A stretch of DNA of 64,000 nt. It comes from Robertkochia sediminum. Its GTDB lineage: Bacteria > Bacteroidota > Bacteroidia > Flavobacteriales > Flavobacteriaceae. Made by a program: the position numbers and the translations under genes. Shown piece after piece: positions 18,034 to 25,539 of this stretch. The stretch lies in assembly GCF_016786255.1 (NCBI RefSeq), contig NZ_JADMKT010000073.1, positions 122,682 to 186,681 of the forward strand. The letters are read 5' to 3'. The notes under the pieces are model-generated. The model did no database searches, was not told the origin of the DNA, and was given only the letters and a program-made list of their open reading frames with translations. Numbering within the stretch: the first letter of the stretch is position 1; each line of letters starts with the position of its first letter.

Positions 18034-19260
18034 TTGAGATTAAGGCTTACATTTCCGGAAAAGAATATTAATGGAAAGATCCGTGTTACCGGGTCTAAGA
18101 GTGAAAGTAACCGTTTACTATTGTTAAAGGCGCTTTATCCGAACCTTGAAGTGACCAACCTATCGAATTCTGACGATACCGGCGTTATGCTTCAGGGCTT
18201 GGAAAAGGAGCGGGGTACGGTGGATATTCATCATGCGGGAACCGCAATGCGTTTTCTTACCGCCTATTTTGCTACCCAACCGGAAAAGGAAGTTGTGCTC
18301 ACCGGGTCGCAACGTATGAAGGAAAGGCCGATAGCTATTTTGGTTGATGCCCTGAAAAGCCTGGGATCCGATATTCAATACATGGAAAATGAAGGCTACC
18401 CGCCACTTCGCGTTCGCGGAACGGCTATTACAAACCCTAAGGTGACCATGGCCGCTAATGTGAGCAGTCAGTACATTTCTGCATTACTGCTTATAGCCCC
18501 TGCTTTGGAAAACGGTTTGGAACTACACCTGGAAGGAAAGATCACTTCTGTTCCCTATATCAAAATGACCCTGTCTTTGCTAAACGAGATCGGGGTGGAA
18601 ACCGATTTTCACGGTGGTGTCATTAGGGTGAGTCCGTTAAGAGCTGCCAAAGCGCGTACACTAACCGTTGAGTCAGACTGGAGTTCGGCATCGTATTTTT
18701 ACAGCCTGGCTGCTATCGCTAACCAAAGTTCAATTGAACTGGAAAGCTATAAGTCAAACAGCCTGCAGGGTGATAGTGTATTGCAAGAGATCTATCCGGC
18801 ACTGGGAGTGAGTACCTCCTTCGATGGTCATCGATTGCTGTTGACCTGTGATGGAGATGGACAACCGTCGGAAAGACTCGTGCTTGACCTGGCCAATGCA
18901 CCCGATATCGCCCAGACCATTGCGGTAAGCTGTTTTGCCAAAGGGGTGGGGTGTGAATTAACCGGACTGCATACCCTGAAGATCAAAGAGACCGACAGGC
19001 TTGAAGCACTTAAAACGGAGCTCCAAAAACTTGGGGCTGATATTCGCGTTACCAACGAAGCGCTGTACCTTGAGCCGGGCGGACAGATCAAAACTGAGGT
19101 AGCCATTGATACCTATAACGATCATCGTATGGCTATGGCCTTTGCCCCCTTGGCTGTTAAAGTGCCTTTGATCATTAACGATGCGGAGGTGGTGTCCAAA
19201 TCATACCCCGATTTCTGGACCGATATGCAAGCTCTTGGATTTCATGTGGAATCGTGTTAA
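18034..19260 (+). CDS. aroA: 3-phosphoshikimate 1-carboxyvinyltransferase (EPSP synthase)
   Basis: This enzyme of 408 residues joins phosphoenolpyruvate to shikimate-3-phosphate, the sixth shikimate step. Typical motifs are GSKSESNR (substrate-binding Lys), AGTAMRFL, LTGSQRMKERPI and the C-terminal KETDRLEALKTEL and YNDHRMAMAFA. The start is a TTG: the frame upstream has no ATG before the terminator at 17969-18001. It is slightly shorter than E. coli AroA (427). It stands apart from the other aromatic genes at 7686-11620. A decayed copy of its last 23 codons follows immediately downstream. Confidence 0.93.
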   Translation: MRLRLTFPEKNINGKIRVTGSKSESNRLLLLKALYPNLEVTNLSNSDDTGVMLQGLEKERGTVDIHHAGTAMRFLTAYFATQPEKEVVLTGSQRMKERPIAILVDALKSLGSDIQYMENEGYPPLRVRGTAITNPKVTMAANVSSQYISALLLIAPALENGLELHLEGKITSVPYIKMTLSLLNEIGVETDFHGGVIRVSPLRAAKARTLTVESDWSSASYFYSLAAIANQSSIELESYKSNSLQGDSVLQEIYPALGVSTSFDGHRLLLTCDGDGQPSERLVLDLANAPDIAQTIAVSCFAKGVGCELTGLHTLKIKETDRLEALKTELQKLGADIRVTNEALYLEPGGQIKTEVAIDTYNDHRMAMAFAPLAVKVPLIINDAEVVSKSYPDFWTDMQALGFHVESC

Positions 19261-19264
19261 GGAG

Positions 19265-19333
19265 CTGTCCGGATCTTACCCTGATCTCGGGACCGATAAG
19301 CAAGCCTTTTGATTTTATATAGAATCTTGACAA
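19265..19333 (+). pseudogene. Decayed tandem copy of the aroA 3' end
   Basis: These 69 nt align without gaps to the last 23 codons of aroA (19192-19260). I count 17 differences, so about 75% identity. In frame they read LSGSYPDLGTDKQAF, stop, FYIES, stop, against aroA VSKSYPDFWTDMQALGFHVESC, stop. The copy starts 4 nt after the aroA stop codon and cannot be a functional gene. It is a tail remnant left by a duplication or by replacement of the aroA end. Confidence 0.75.
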
Positions 19334-19593
19334 GGGTGAATTTTACTTGTGAGGCATCGTAACCACGAAACCTCCCCTCTAGCCGCAAAGACACAACATT
19401 GATTGGCAGGGAAATAATTGGCGATTTGCTTGACAACCCCTGTACCGATATTGTATATTTGCTCCCTCCCGGGCGATTCCTGTAAGAAAAGAACGTATAA
19501 TTTATTATTCTCTAGAGATCACCGTCTTTGTGCCTGTATTTCGCCGGGTTCTGGTTTCAGAAAAATTACAGCAAAAAGGCCGGTAAAATAAAT
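19334..19593. other. Intergenic region before queA
   Basis: These 260 nt hold no convincing gene. Apart from the promoter box at 19454-19461 I see only a loosely related inverted pair, GCAAAGACACAA near 19385 and GTCTTTGTGCC near 19524. The frame upstream of queA is open to 19528, but that start is unlike any QueA N-terminus. Confidence 0.5.
19454..19461 (+). promoter_or_regulatory. -7 promoter box TATATTTG of queA
   Basis: This is a perfect TAnnTTTG match, with a TTG about 21 nt upstream as a plausible -33 element. It lies 132 nt before the queA start, so the transcript would have a long leader. Confidence 0.5.
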
Positions 19594-20649
19594 ATGGCTA
19601 TGAAATTATCAAACTTCAACTTTGAGCTCCCAAAAGAACTGCTTGCTGAATACCCTTCGGAAAATCGCGATGAAGCCCGTTTGATGGTCATTCACCGTGA
19701 AACCGGTGAGATCGAACATAAGATGTTCAAAGACCTTATCGATTATTTTGATGAAGGCGATGTAATGGTGCTTAACAATACCAAGGTATTCCCTGCCCGT
19801 TTGTTCGGAAACAAGGAGAAAACCGGAGCCAGGATCGAGGTTTTCCTGCTTAGGGAACTCAATGTAGAGCAGCGCCTCTGGGATGTGCTCGTAGACCCTG
19901 CAAGAAAGATCCGTATTGGTAATAAGCTGTATTTTGGAGAAGATGAAAGCCTGGTAGCTGAGGTGATCGATAACACTACTTCCAGAGGACGTACCCTTAG
20001 ATTCCTCTATGATGGTTCGTATGAGGAATTCAGAAAGAAATTAAACGAGCTGGGTGAAACCCCGCTTCCTAAATACATCAAAAGAGATGTAGAGCCTGAG
20101 GACGAGGAGCGTTATCAGACCATCTATGCCAAAGAAGAAGGAGCAGTAGCTGCGCCAACCGCCGGACTGCACTTTTCAAAGCACCTCCTCAAGCGTCTTG
20201 AGATCAAGGGTATTGATTTTGCAGAAATGACCCTTCACGTTGGGCTGGGTACCTTTAACCCTGTTGAGGTAGAAGACCTTTCTAAACACAAAATGGATAG
20301 TGAGGAGCTCTTTATTAGCGAAAAAGCTGCCGATATCGTAAACAAGGCAAAGAGTAATAAAAGAAAGGTTTGTGCTATCGGTACCACGGTAATGCGCGGC
20401 CTGGAAAGTTCTGTATCTTCAGAGCAAACCCTGAATCCTTATGAAGGGTGGACCAATAAGTTCATCTTCCCTCCTTATGAATTCAGTATTGCCGATTGTA
20501 TGGTAACCAACTTCCATACACCAAAATCGACCCTCCTTATGATGATCTCTGCCTTTGTTGGACACGATCTGATGATGAAGGCATACAAGGAGGCCGTTAA
20601 AGAAAAATATAAGTTCTACTCATACGGCGATGCGATGCTCATTCTCTAA
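19594..20649 (+). CDS. queA: S-adenosylmethionine:tRNA ribosyltransferase-isomerase
   Basis: QueA of about 351 residues makes epoxyqueuosine in tRNA by transferring the ribosyl part of SAM to 7-aminomethyl-7-deazaguanine. Characteristic stretches are [22 protein letters not shown] near the start, [26 protein letters not shown] and [12 protein letters not shown]. The frame is open further upstream to 19528, but the typical N-terminus [11 protein letters not shown] begins at 19600. ATG 19594 (MAMKLSN) or 19600 is therefore chosen over the long form. It ends at a terminator. Confidence 0.94.
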   Translation: MAMKLSNFNFELPKELLAEYPSENRDEARLMVIHRETGEIEHKMFKDLIDYFDEGDVMVLNNTKVFPARLFGNKEKTGARIEVFLLRELNVEQRLWDVLVDPARKIRIGNKLYFGEDESLVAEVIDNTTSRGRTLRFLYDGSYEEFRKKLNELGETPLPKYIKRDVEPEDEERYQTIYAKEEGAVAAPTAGLHFSKHLLKRLEIKGIDFAEMTLHVGLGTFNPVEVEDLSKHKMDSEELFISEKAADIVNKAKSNKRKVCAIGTTVMRGLESSVSSEQTLNPYEGWTNKFIFPPYEFSIADCMVTNFHTPKSTLLMMISAFVGHDLMMKAYKEAVKEKYKFYSYGDAMLIL

Positions 20650-20684
20650 GTGAGTCATGGCATACGTTATTAGAAAATATAAAG

Positions 20685-20711
20685 ACCCCGGAATACCACC
20701 GGGGTTTTTTA
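20685..20711 (+). terminator. Intrinsic terminator after queA
   Basis: ACCCCGG (20685-20691) pairs with CCGGGGT (20699-20705), followed by a T tract. Confidence 0.85.
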
Positions 20712-20769
20712 TCAAACAGCTGTTTGTGGCCATATCAAGAACAGGCTTTAATTAAGCAGCTAAATCGCT

Positions 20770-20777
20770 TATCTTTG
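20770..20777 (+). promoter_or_regulatory. -7 promoter box TATCTTTG of rlmN
   Basis: This is a perfect TAnnTTTG match only 7 nt before the rlmN ATG. It predicts a transcript with almost no leader. Confidence 0.6.
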
Positions 20778-20784
20778 CACAATT

Positions 20785-21828
20785 ATGCAGGACACGAAGA
20801 AAGATATCAGGGCCTTGACCCGTGAGCAATTGAGAGCCTTTTTTGTTGACCGGGGCGATAAAGCCTTTCGCGGCAATCAGGTGTATGAATGGTTGTGGAG
20901 TAAATCGGCCCATACCTTTGAGGAAATGACCAATATTTCCCTGGAGACCCGCGAGATCCTGGAAGCCCATTTTGTGATCAATCACATTCGCGTTGACCAA
21001 ATGCAGCGAAGTAACGATGGTACCATAAAGAATGCTGTCAGGCTTCACGACGGACTGGTGGTCGAGTCGGTACTTATACCTACCCCCTCGAGAACCACGG
21101 CCTGTGTCTCCAGTCAGGTAGGGTGTAGCCTGGATTGTAAATTTTGTGCGACTGCGAAGCTTAAACGCATGCGCAACCTGAATCCCGATGAGATCTATGA
21201 CCAGGTCGTTGCCATTGATAACGAGAGCAGGTTGTATTTTGACCGCCCCCTGAGCAATATTGTTTTTATGGGGATGGGAGAGCCACTCATGAACTACAAT
21301 AATGTGATCAAGGCCATTGATAAGATCACGTCGAAAGACGGATTGGGCATGTCGCCAAGACGAATTACCGTCTCGACCTCCGGTGTGCCAAAAATGATCC
21401 GGAAACTGGCAGACGACGAAGTAAAGTTCAAGCTTGCCGTATCCCTCCACTCGGCTATTGACGAGGTGAGAACCTCGATCATGCCGTTTAACGAACATTT
21501 CCCGTTATCCGAACTCAGAGCAGCCCTTGAGTATTGGTATGAGAAAACCAAGAGTAAGATCACCTATGAGTATGTGGTCTGGAAAGGGGTCAATGACCGC
21601 ATTGAAGACGTTCGTGCCCTGGTGCAATTTTGTCGTTTCGCACCCTCTAAGGTCAATCTTATCGAATATAATCCCATAGGTGATGAGCAGTTTCGTCAGG
21701 CCGATTTCGCTGCCATACAGATGTATCAAAGAGAATTGGAGCGCAATGGGATCACGGTAACTGTAAGGCGTTCAAGAGGAAAGGATATTGATGCTGCCTG
21801 CGGACAGCTGGCCAATAAAAAGGGCTGA
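20785..21828 (+). CDS. rlmN: 23S rRNA (adenine-2503-C2) methyltransferase
   Basis: This radical-SAM enzyme of 347 residues has the cluster motif C-x3-C-x2-C in GCSLDCKFCATA. Other typical elements are FMGMGEPLMNYNNV, the SAM region RRITVSTSG and the C-terminal RRSRGKDIDAACGQL, whose Cys is the methyl-carrying residue of the family. It methylates A2503 of 23S rRNA and, in E. coli, A37 of some tRNAs. It probably has its own promoter immediately upstream. Confidence 0.96.
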   Translation: MQDTKKDIRALTREQLRAFFVDRGDKAFRGNQVYEWLWSKSAHTFEEMTNISLETREILEAHFVINHIRVDQMQRSNDGTIKNAVRLHDGLVVESVLIPTPSRTTACVSSQVGCSLDCKFCATAKLKRMRNLNPDEIYDQVVAIDNESRLYFDRPLSNIVFMGMGEPLMNYNNVIKAIDKITSKDGLGMSPRRITVSTSGVPKMIRKLADDEVKFKLAVSLHSAIDEVRTSIMPFNEHFPLSELRAALEYWYEKTKSKITYEYVVWKGVNDRIEDVRALVQFCRFAPSKVNLIEYNPIGDEQFRQADFAAIQMYQRELERNGITVTVRRSRGKDIDAACGQLANKKG

Positions 21829-21880
21829 AGCATATGATCAAATTGCCAGTGAACATTGTCTTAAAATACCTTCAAAATAG

Positions 21881-21888
21881 TATATTTG
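21881..21888 (+). promoter_or_regulatory. -7 promoter box TATATTTG of the polyprenyl synthase gene
   Basis: This is a perfect TAnnTTTG match with a TTG 21 nt upstream (21857-21859). It ends 8 nt before the ATG, so the leader would be only about 4-5 nt. Confidence 0.6.
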
Positions 21889-21896
21889 AGAACTAG

Positions 21897-22874
21897 ATGA
21901 AGGTCGTAGAGCAAATAAAAGAACCCATTCATGAGGAGATGGAACTTTTTGAAAAGAAGTTTCATGATGCCATGTCTTCAAGGGTTGCTCTACTTAACAG
22001 GATCTCCCATTATATCGTTAACCGCAAAGGGAAGCAAATGCGCCCTATGTTCGTATTTCTGGTGGCTAAAATGGCTTCCGGAGGTAAGGTGAACGAGCGT
22101 ACCTACAGGGGCGCTTCGGTTATCGAGCTCATTCACACGGCAACCCTTGTTCATGATGATGTGGTAGACGACAGTAATCGCAGAAGAGGGTTTTTCTCTA
22201 TCAATGCCCTCTGGAAGAATAAGATCGCTGTACTTGTTGGAGACTACCTCCTGTCTAAGGGGCTTCTGCTTTCTATCGATCACGGTGACTTCGACCTGTT
22301 AAAGATCATTTCGGTAGCCGTACGTGAAATGAGTGAAGGAGAATTGCTGCAGATCGAAAAAGCCCGCCGTCTCGATATTACAGAAGAAGTCTATTATGAG
22401 ATCATAAGGCAAAAAACAGCCACCCTTATCGCTGCCTGTTGTGCCCTGGGCGCCTGCTCTGTGACCAACGACGAAGAAGAAGTGGAGCGCATGCGCCGTT
22501 TTGGTGAATTGATAGGAATGGCCTTTCAGATCAAAGACGACCTGTTTGATTATACCGATGGTCCTATCGGAAAGCCTACCGGTATCGATATTAAAGAGCA
22601 AAAAATGACCCTGCCGCTTATCTATAGCCTTAACCAGGCGGATAGACCTAAAAAGCGCTGGATCATCAATTCGGTTAAGAATCACAATAAGGACAAGGTC
22701 CGGGTGCGTGAACTTATTGCCTACGTAAAGTCTTCCGGCGGACTGGAATATGCAGAGCAAAAAATGTTCGCCTTCCAAAAGGAGGCTTTGGATATTCTCA
22801 ATACCTATCCTAAAACGCCCTACCGGGATGCCCTGGAGCTCATGGTGAATTACGTGATCGAACGTAAAAAGTAG
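21897..22874 (+). CDS. Polyprenyl diphosphate synthase
   Basis: This trans-isoprenyl diphosphate synthase of 325 residues has the first Asp-rich motif in LVHDDVVDDSNRRRG and the second in QIKDDLFDY. The long-chain type, without bulky residues just before the first motif, suggests an octaprenyl-like product serving as the menaquinone side chain. The exact chain length cannot be read from sequence. It is cytosolic or membrane-associated and has its own promoter box. The next gene starts 184 nt later under a different promoter type. Confidence 0.9.
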   Translation: MKVVEQIKEPIHEEMELFEKKFHDAMSSRVALLNRISHYIVNRKGKQMRPMFVFLVAKMASGGKVNERTYRGASVIELIHTATLVHDDVVDDSNRRRGFFSINALWKNKIAVLVGDYLLSKGLLLSIDHGDFDLLKIISVAVREMSEGELLQIEKARRLDITEEVYYEIIRQKTATLIAACCALGACSVTNDEEEVERMRRFGELIGMAFQIKDDLFDYTDGPIGKPTGIDIKEQKMTLPLIYSLNQADRPKKRWIINSVKNHNKDKVRVRELIAYVKSSGGLEYAEQKMFAFQKEALDILNTYPKTPYRDALELMVNYVIERKK

Positions 22875-23013
22875 CCTTCAGGAGGTTATGCCGCCCTGGT
22901 ATGGGTGTCGAATCTTTCTTCAATTTCACCTGTTTTTCTGTAACATTTTAGCGATTTGAGCTTCTTTTAAATAAAGTGGCAGGGAATTTTTTCAAAAAAA
23001 ATACAATTCCCGG

Positions 23014-23040
23014 GCAACCCGATATGCTTTTTCTGCGTCT
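23014..23040 (+). promoter_or_regulatory. Candidate ECF-type promoter of the sigma factor gene
   Basis: GCAACC (23014-23019) is separated by 16 nt from CGTCT (23036-23040), which lies 18 nt before the ECF sigma gene. The pair looks like an ECF -35 (AACC type) and -10 (CGTC type), not like TAnnTTTG. I infer that the sigma factor activates its own gene. A similar GTAACC-N16-CGTATA occurs upstream of rpoD on the minus strand. Confidence 0.4.
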
Positions 23041-23058
23041 GTATAAACAGAAGACCAA

Positions 23059-23649
23059 ATGAAACCTTTGTTGAAAGTAGTTAGCTTACATAACCATCTG
23101 TCATCGCTCATCAAGAGGGCTAAAGCCGGCGATCGTGAGGCTCAGAACGAGATCTACAAGCGATATGCTCCAAAGATGCTGGGTGTTTGCAGGAGCTATG
23201 TGAGCGATCTTCAGTATGCTGAAGATATTATGGTAACGGGCTTTTTCAAGGTTTTTGATCAGATCTCAAAATTCAGGGAAGAGGGGAGCTTCGAAGGATG
23301 GATGCGGCGTATTATGGTACGCCAGTGTATCGATCATCTGAGAAAGAAAAGACCGGAGCAATTTGTAGATCCTTCTGAAGACGCCTTGTTAGACGGGGCT
23401 GATCCCGGAAATTGGTCTGATACTCTGGAGGTAGAATTACTGCAGCGCCTTATAGATGATATGCCGGAGGGCTATCGTTCGGTATTTCTCTTGTATGCCG
23501 TTGAAGGGTATCAGCATAAAGAGATCGCAGCTGTTCTCAATATCTCTGAGAGCACGTCTAAAACACAGTTGTTTAAGGCCCGCAAGTTGCTTCAGCATAA
23601 GCTGGTCGAAATTAAGGATAAAGCATATGAAGTCAGAAGAATTCGATAA
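23059..23649 (+). CDS. ECF-type RNA polymerase sigma factor
   Basis: This sigma-70 family protein of 196 residues has region 2 (about 30-100, with the YAEDIMVTGFFKVF helix and FEGWMRRIMVRQCIDHLRK) and region 4 (about 140-190, with LPEGYRSVF-type EGYRSVFLLYAVEGYQHKEIAAVLNISESTSKTQLFKARKLL divided around its helix-turn-helix), but no region 3. Such factors are normally held by a membrane anti-sigma encoded next door. Here the next gene overlaps by 23 nt and encodes a single-pass protein that could play this role. The trigger is not evident. Confidence 0.9.
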   Translation: MKPLLKVVSLHNHLSSLIKRAKAGDREAQNEIYKRYAPKMLGVCRSYVSDLQYAEDIMVTGFFKVFDQISKFREEGSFEGWMRRIMVRQCIDHLRKKRPEQFVDPSEDALLDGADPGNWSDTLEVELLQRLIDDMPEGYRSVFLLYAVEGYQHKEIAAVLNISESTSKTQLFKARKLLQHKLVEIKDKAYEVRRIR

Positions 23650-24343
23650 ACAAGTCCGGTCTGCCCTGGAACATCGGGAGATCCAGCCTAGCGAAAATGC
23701 ATGGGAGAAACTGCAGTCGCAATTAGACGAGCAGGAATCCGGTGGCTCAAATAGCCAAAAGATCTGGTGGTTCGCCGCGGCTGTAGCGGGTATTATCCTG
23801 ATCGTGTCCGGATTTCTATATACTCCCGACGACCGCATCGATACGTTTCCGATAGCAGAGCAAGAGGCAGCGCCGGAAGCACTTCCTGATAAGTCATCGG
23901 AGGTGATCCCAGAACGTCCTGTGCAGGAGCCGCAACCGGAAGGAGAGATCGCTTTAGAAGTAACCGATCTGACCAAAGCTGTTGTCGCGACGCCACGTCA
24001 GAATAAAAATTCTCCGGCTATAGCTCCATCAGATCATTCGGAAATGCAGAAACCTGAGACCATTGTGGAAGAGCTCCATGAAGAGTCGGCTCAAGCGGTC
24101 GTAGCCGTTGCCGATGAGGTGTCTCCGGACGAAGCGTATAACAAGGAGGTCGATGCCCTCCTGGAAGCTGCTATGCGTGAGGTTGGTGCCGGAGATCTTC
24201 AGACTCAAAAGAAAGTAGATGCAGCGGCATTGCTGGCCGATGTTGAAGAAGAGCTGGACCGTAACTTCAAGGATAAGGCATTGGACGCTATCAAAAAGAA
24301 GATCGTTAAACTTCGATCGGCTGTAGCCGACAGAAACGAATAG
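23627..24343 (+). CDS. Putative anti-sigma factor, single-pass membrane protein
   Basis: This protein of 238 residues starts at the ATG at 23627 inside the end of the sigma gene; the longer open frame from 23456 is only a shadow. Residues 1-40 form a charged cytosolic segment (MKSEEFDKQVRSALEHRE, then PSENAWEKL). One membrane helix follows (WWFAAAVAGIILIVSGFLY, about 46-64). The rest is an acidic, Pro/Glu-rich periplasmic region ending in a charged helix. I recognise no ZAS zinc motif. The call rests on topology and on the 23-nt overlap with the ECF sigma gene. Confidence 0.65.
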   Translation: MKSEEFDKQVRSALEHREIQPSENAWEKLQSQLDEQESGGSNSQKIWWFAAAVAGIILIVSGFLYTPDDRIDTFPIAEQEAAPEALPDKSSEVIPERPVQEPQPEGEIALEVTDLTKAVVATPRQNKNSPAIAPSDHSEMQKPETIVEELHEESAQAVVAVADEVSPDEAYNKEVDALLEAAMREVGAGDLQTQKKVDAAALLADVEEELDRNFKDKALDAIKKKIVKLRSAVADRNE

Positions 24344-24373
24344 TTCATTCATTAATCAATAATTTTTTAGATC

Positions 24374-25462
24374 ATGTTTAAATCAACCATCATTGCCCTC
24401 TTCGGGGCCATGCTTCTCACGGCCTTGCCGCTACAGGCTCAGGAGGGAAAATCAGAAATGACGCCTGCCGTTAAGGCCCGGCTGGAGCGTCTGGAAAAGG
24501 TAAAAGCAGAAATGCTTGAAGAAGAACGCGCCCTGCTGAAGCAAAAGTTAGAAGAGATAGACAAAGAGCTCTCCGATGGGCTGATCACAGCAGAGCAGGC
24601 AAAACAAAAAAAGGAGGCCGCTGCCCTGGTCACTGCCCGCAACATTGAGAATCGTACAGCCATTATCGAAAATAAAATGGAGCTCGTTAAAAGAGGCGAG
24701 TTCGTAACCATCTCCGATGAGCCCGAAGAGGTAGTGTACCGCAAAAGGGAGGGAAAAGACCGGGACGAGTGGTTTTATTTTGGCGACTTTGATTGCTTTT
24801 CATGTCACGAAGGTTGGTCGGTGAGCAGACGAACCAAAGGAAATCTCGTGATCGCAGCCGGGTTTAGTAATGCCCTGGTCGATGGAGGCTCTCTGGATGA
24901 TAGTCCGTATAAAATTGGCGGTAGTCGCTTCTTTGAAATAGGGTGGCAATTTAAAACCAGGGTCTTTGAAGACACCAACTGGCTGCGTTTGGTCTATGGG
25001 ATCAACTTTCAATTCAACGGATTTAAGCCGGAAGACGATCGTTATTTTGTTCGCGATGGCGACCTGACCCTGCTGGAGCCCTTTGATGGTGATCTTAAGA
25101 AATCCAAGCTCCGAATGGATAACCTCGTAATACCTGTGTATTTTGAGATGGGGCCTTCAAGGCGTATCGAGAGTAATAATAGCGTTCGTTTTAGTACGCA
25201 TAGAAAATTCCGGGTCGGACTCGGGGGTTATGCGGGGTTAAACTATACCACACGGCACAAGCTAAAATACAAGATCGATGGCGAACGTACCAAGGAGAAG
25301 ATCAAGAACAGCTACAACACCTCTAATACCGTATACGGTCTCGCAGGGTATGTGGGGTTTGGCGATCTCACCCTGTATGCACGCTACGGATTAAATACGA
25401 TCTTTAAGGATCCTAACCCCGATCAGCATGAGGTTGCATTCGGGCTGCGTTGGGAGCTCTGA
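24374..25462 (+). CDS. Outer-membrane beta-barrel protein with coiled-coil N-terminus
   Basis: This protein of 362 residues has a signal peptide (ending at LPLQAQ). A highly charged helical, probably coiled-coil stretch follows (about 28-105: repeated Glu/Lys/Ala with KARLERLEKVKAEML). A region with a C-x2-C pair (DCFSCHEG) comes next, then a series of amphipathic strands ending in VAFGLRWEL, the aromatic-x-x-hydrophobic end typical of outer-membrane barrels. It lies 30 nt after the anti-sigma-like gene and is probably a target or sensor component of the same operon. I do not recognise a named family. Confidence 0.6.
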   Translation: MFKSTIIALFGAMLLTALPLQAQEGKSEMTPAVKARLERLEKVKAEMLEEERALLKQKLEEIDKELSDGLITAEQAKQKKEAAALVTARNIENRTAIIENKMELVKRGEFVTISDEPEEVVYRKREGKDRDEWFYFGDFDCFSCHEGWSVSRRTKGNLVIAAGFSNALVDGGSLDDSPYKIGGSRFFEIGWQFKTRVFEDTNWLRLVYGINFQFNGFKPEDDRYFVRDGDLTLLEPFDGDLKKSKLRMDNLVIPVYFEMGPSRRIESNNSVRFSTHRKFRVGLGGYAGLNYTTRHKLKYKIDGERTKEKIKNSYNTSNTVYGLAGYVGFGDLTLYARYGLNTIFKDPNPDQHEVAFGLRWEL

Positions 25463-25488
25463 TCACTAAATAGAATTTGTTTATTTTT

Positions 25489-25519
25489 GATTCCCGCTTC
25501 ACGGCGGGAATCCTTATTT
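25489..25519 (+). terminator. Intrinsic terminator before dnaG
   Basis: GATTCCCGC (25489-25497) pairs with GCGGGAATC (25504-25512), followed by a T-rich stretch. It ends the sigma-factor operon. It lies inside the upstream extension of the dnaG frame, which argues against any dnaG start before it. Confidence 0.85.
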
Positions 25520-25539
25520 TTAATCCAAAGTCTTATCCA

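Noticed and set aside
19382..19535. Inverted GCAAAGAC-type pair before queA
   Set aside because: Only about 8 bases match across 130 nt in an A-rich region; this is too weak to call a repeat.
19528..19593. Longer queA starting at 19528
   Set aside because: The extra 22 residues are not QueA-like; the family start [11 protein letters not shown] is at 19600, with ATG 19594 just before it.
23456..23626. Upstream part of the long frame covering the anti-sigma-like gene
   Set aside because: It lies inside the ECF sigma gene in another frame. The ATG at 23627 gives a sensible start and the usual sigma/anti-sigma overlap.
25477..25539. Longer dnaG starting at 25477
   Set aside because: The extension contains a perfect terminator stem (25489-25512), and its translation is unlike the DnaG N-terminus, which begins at TTG 25540.
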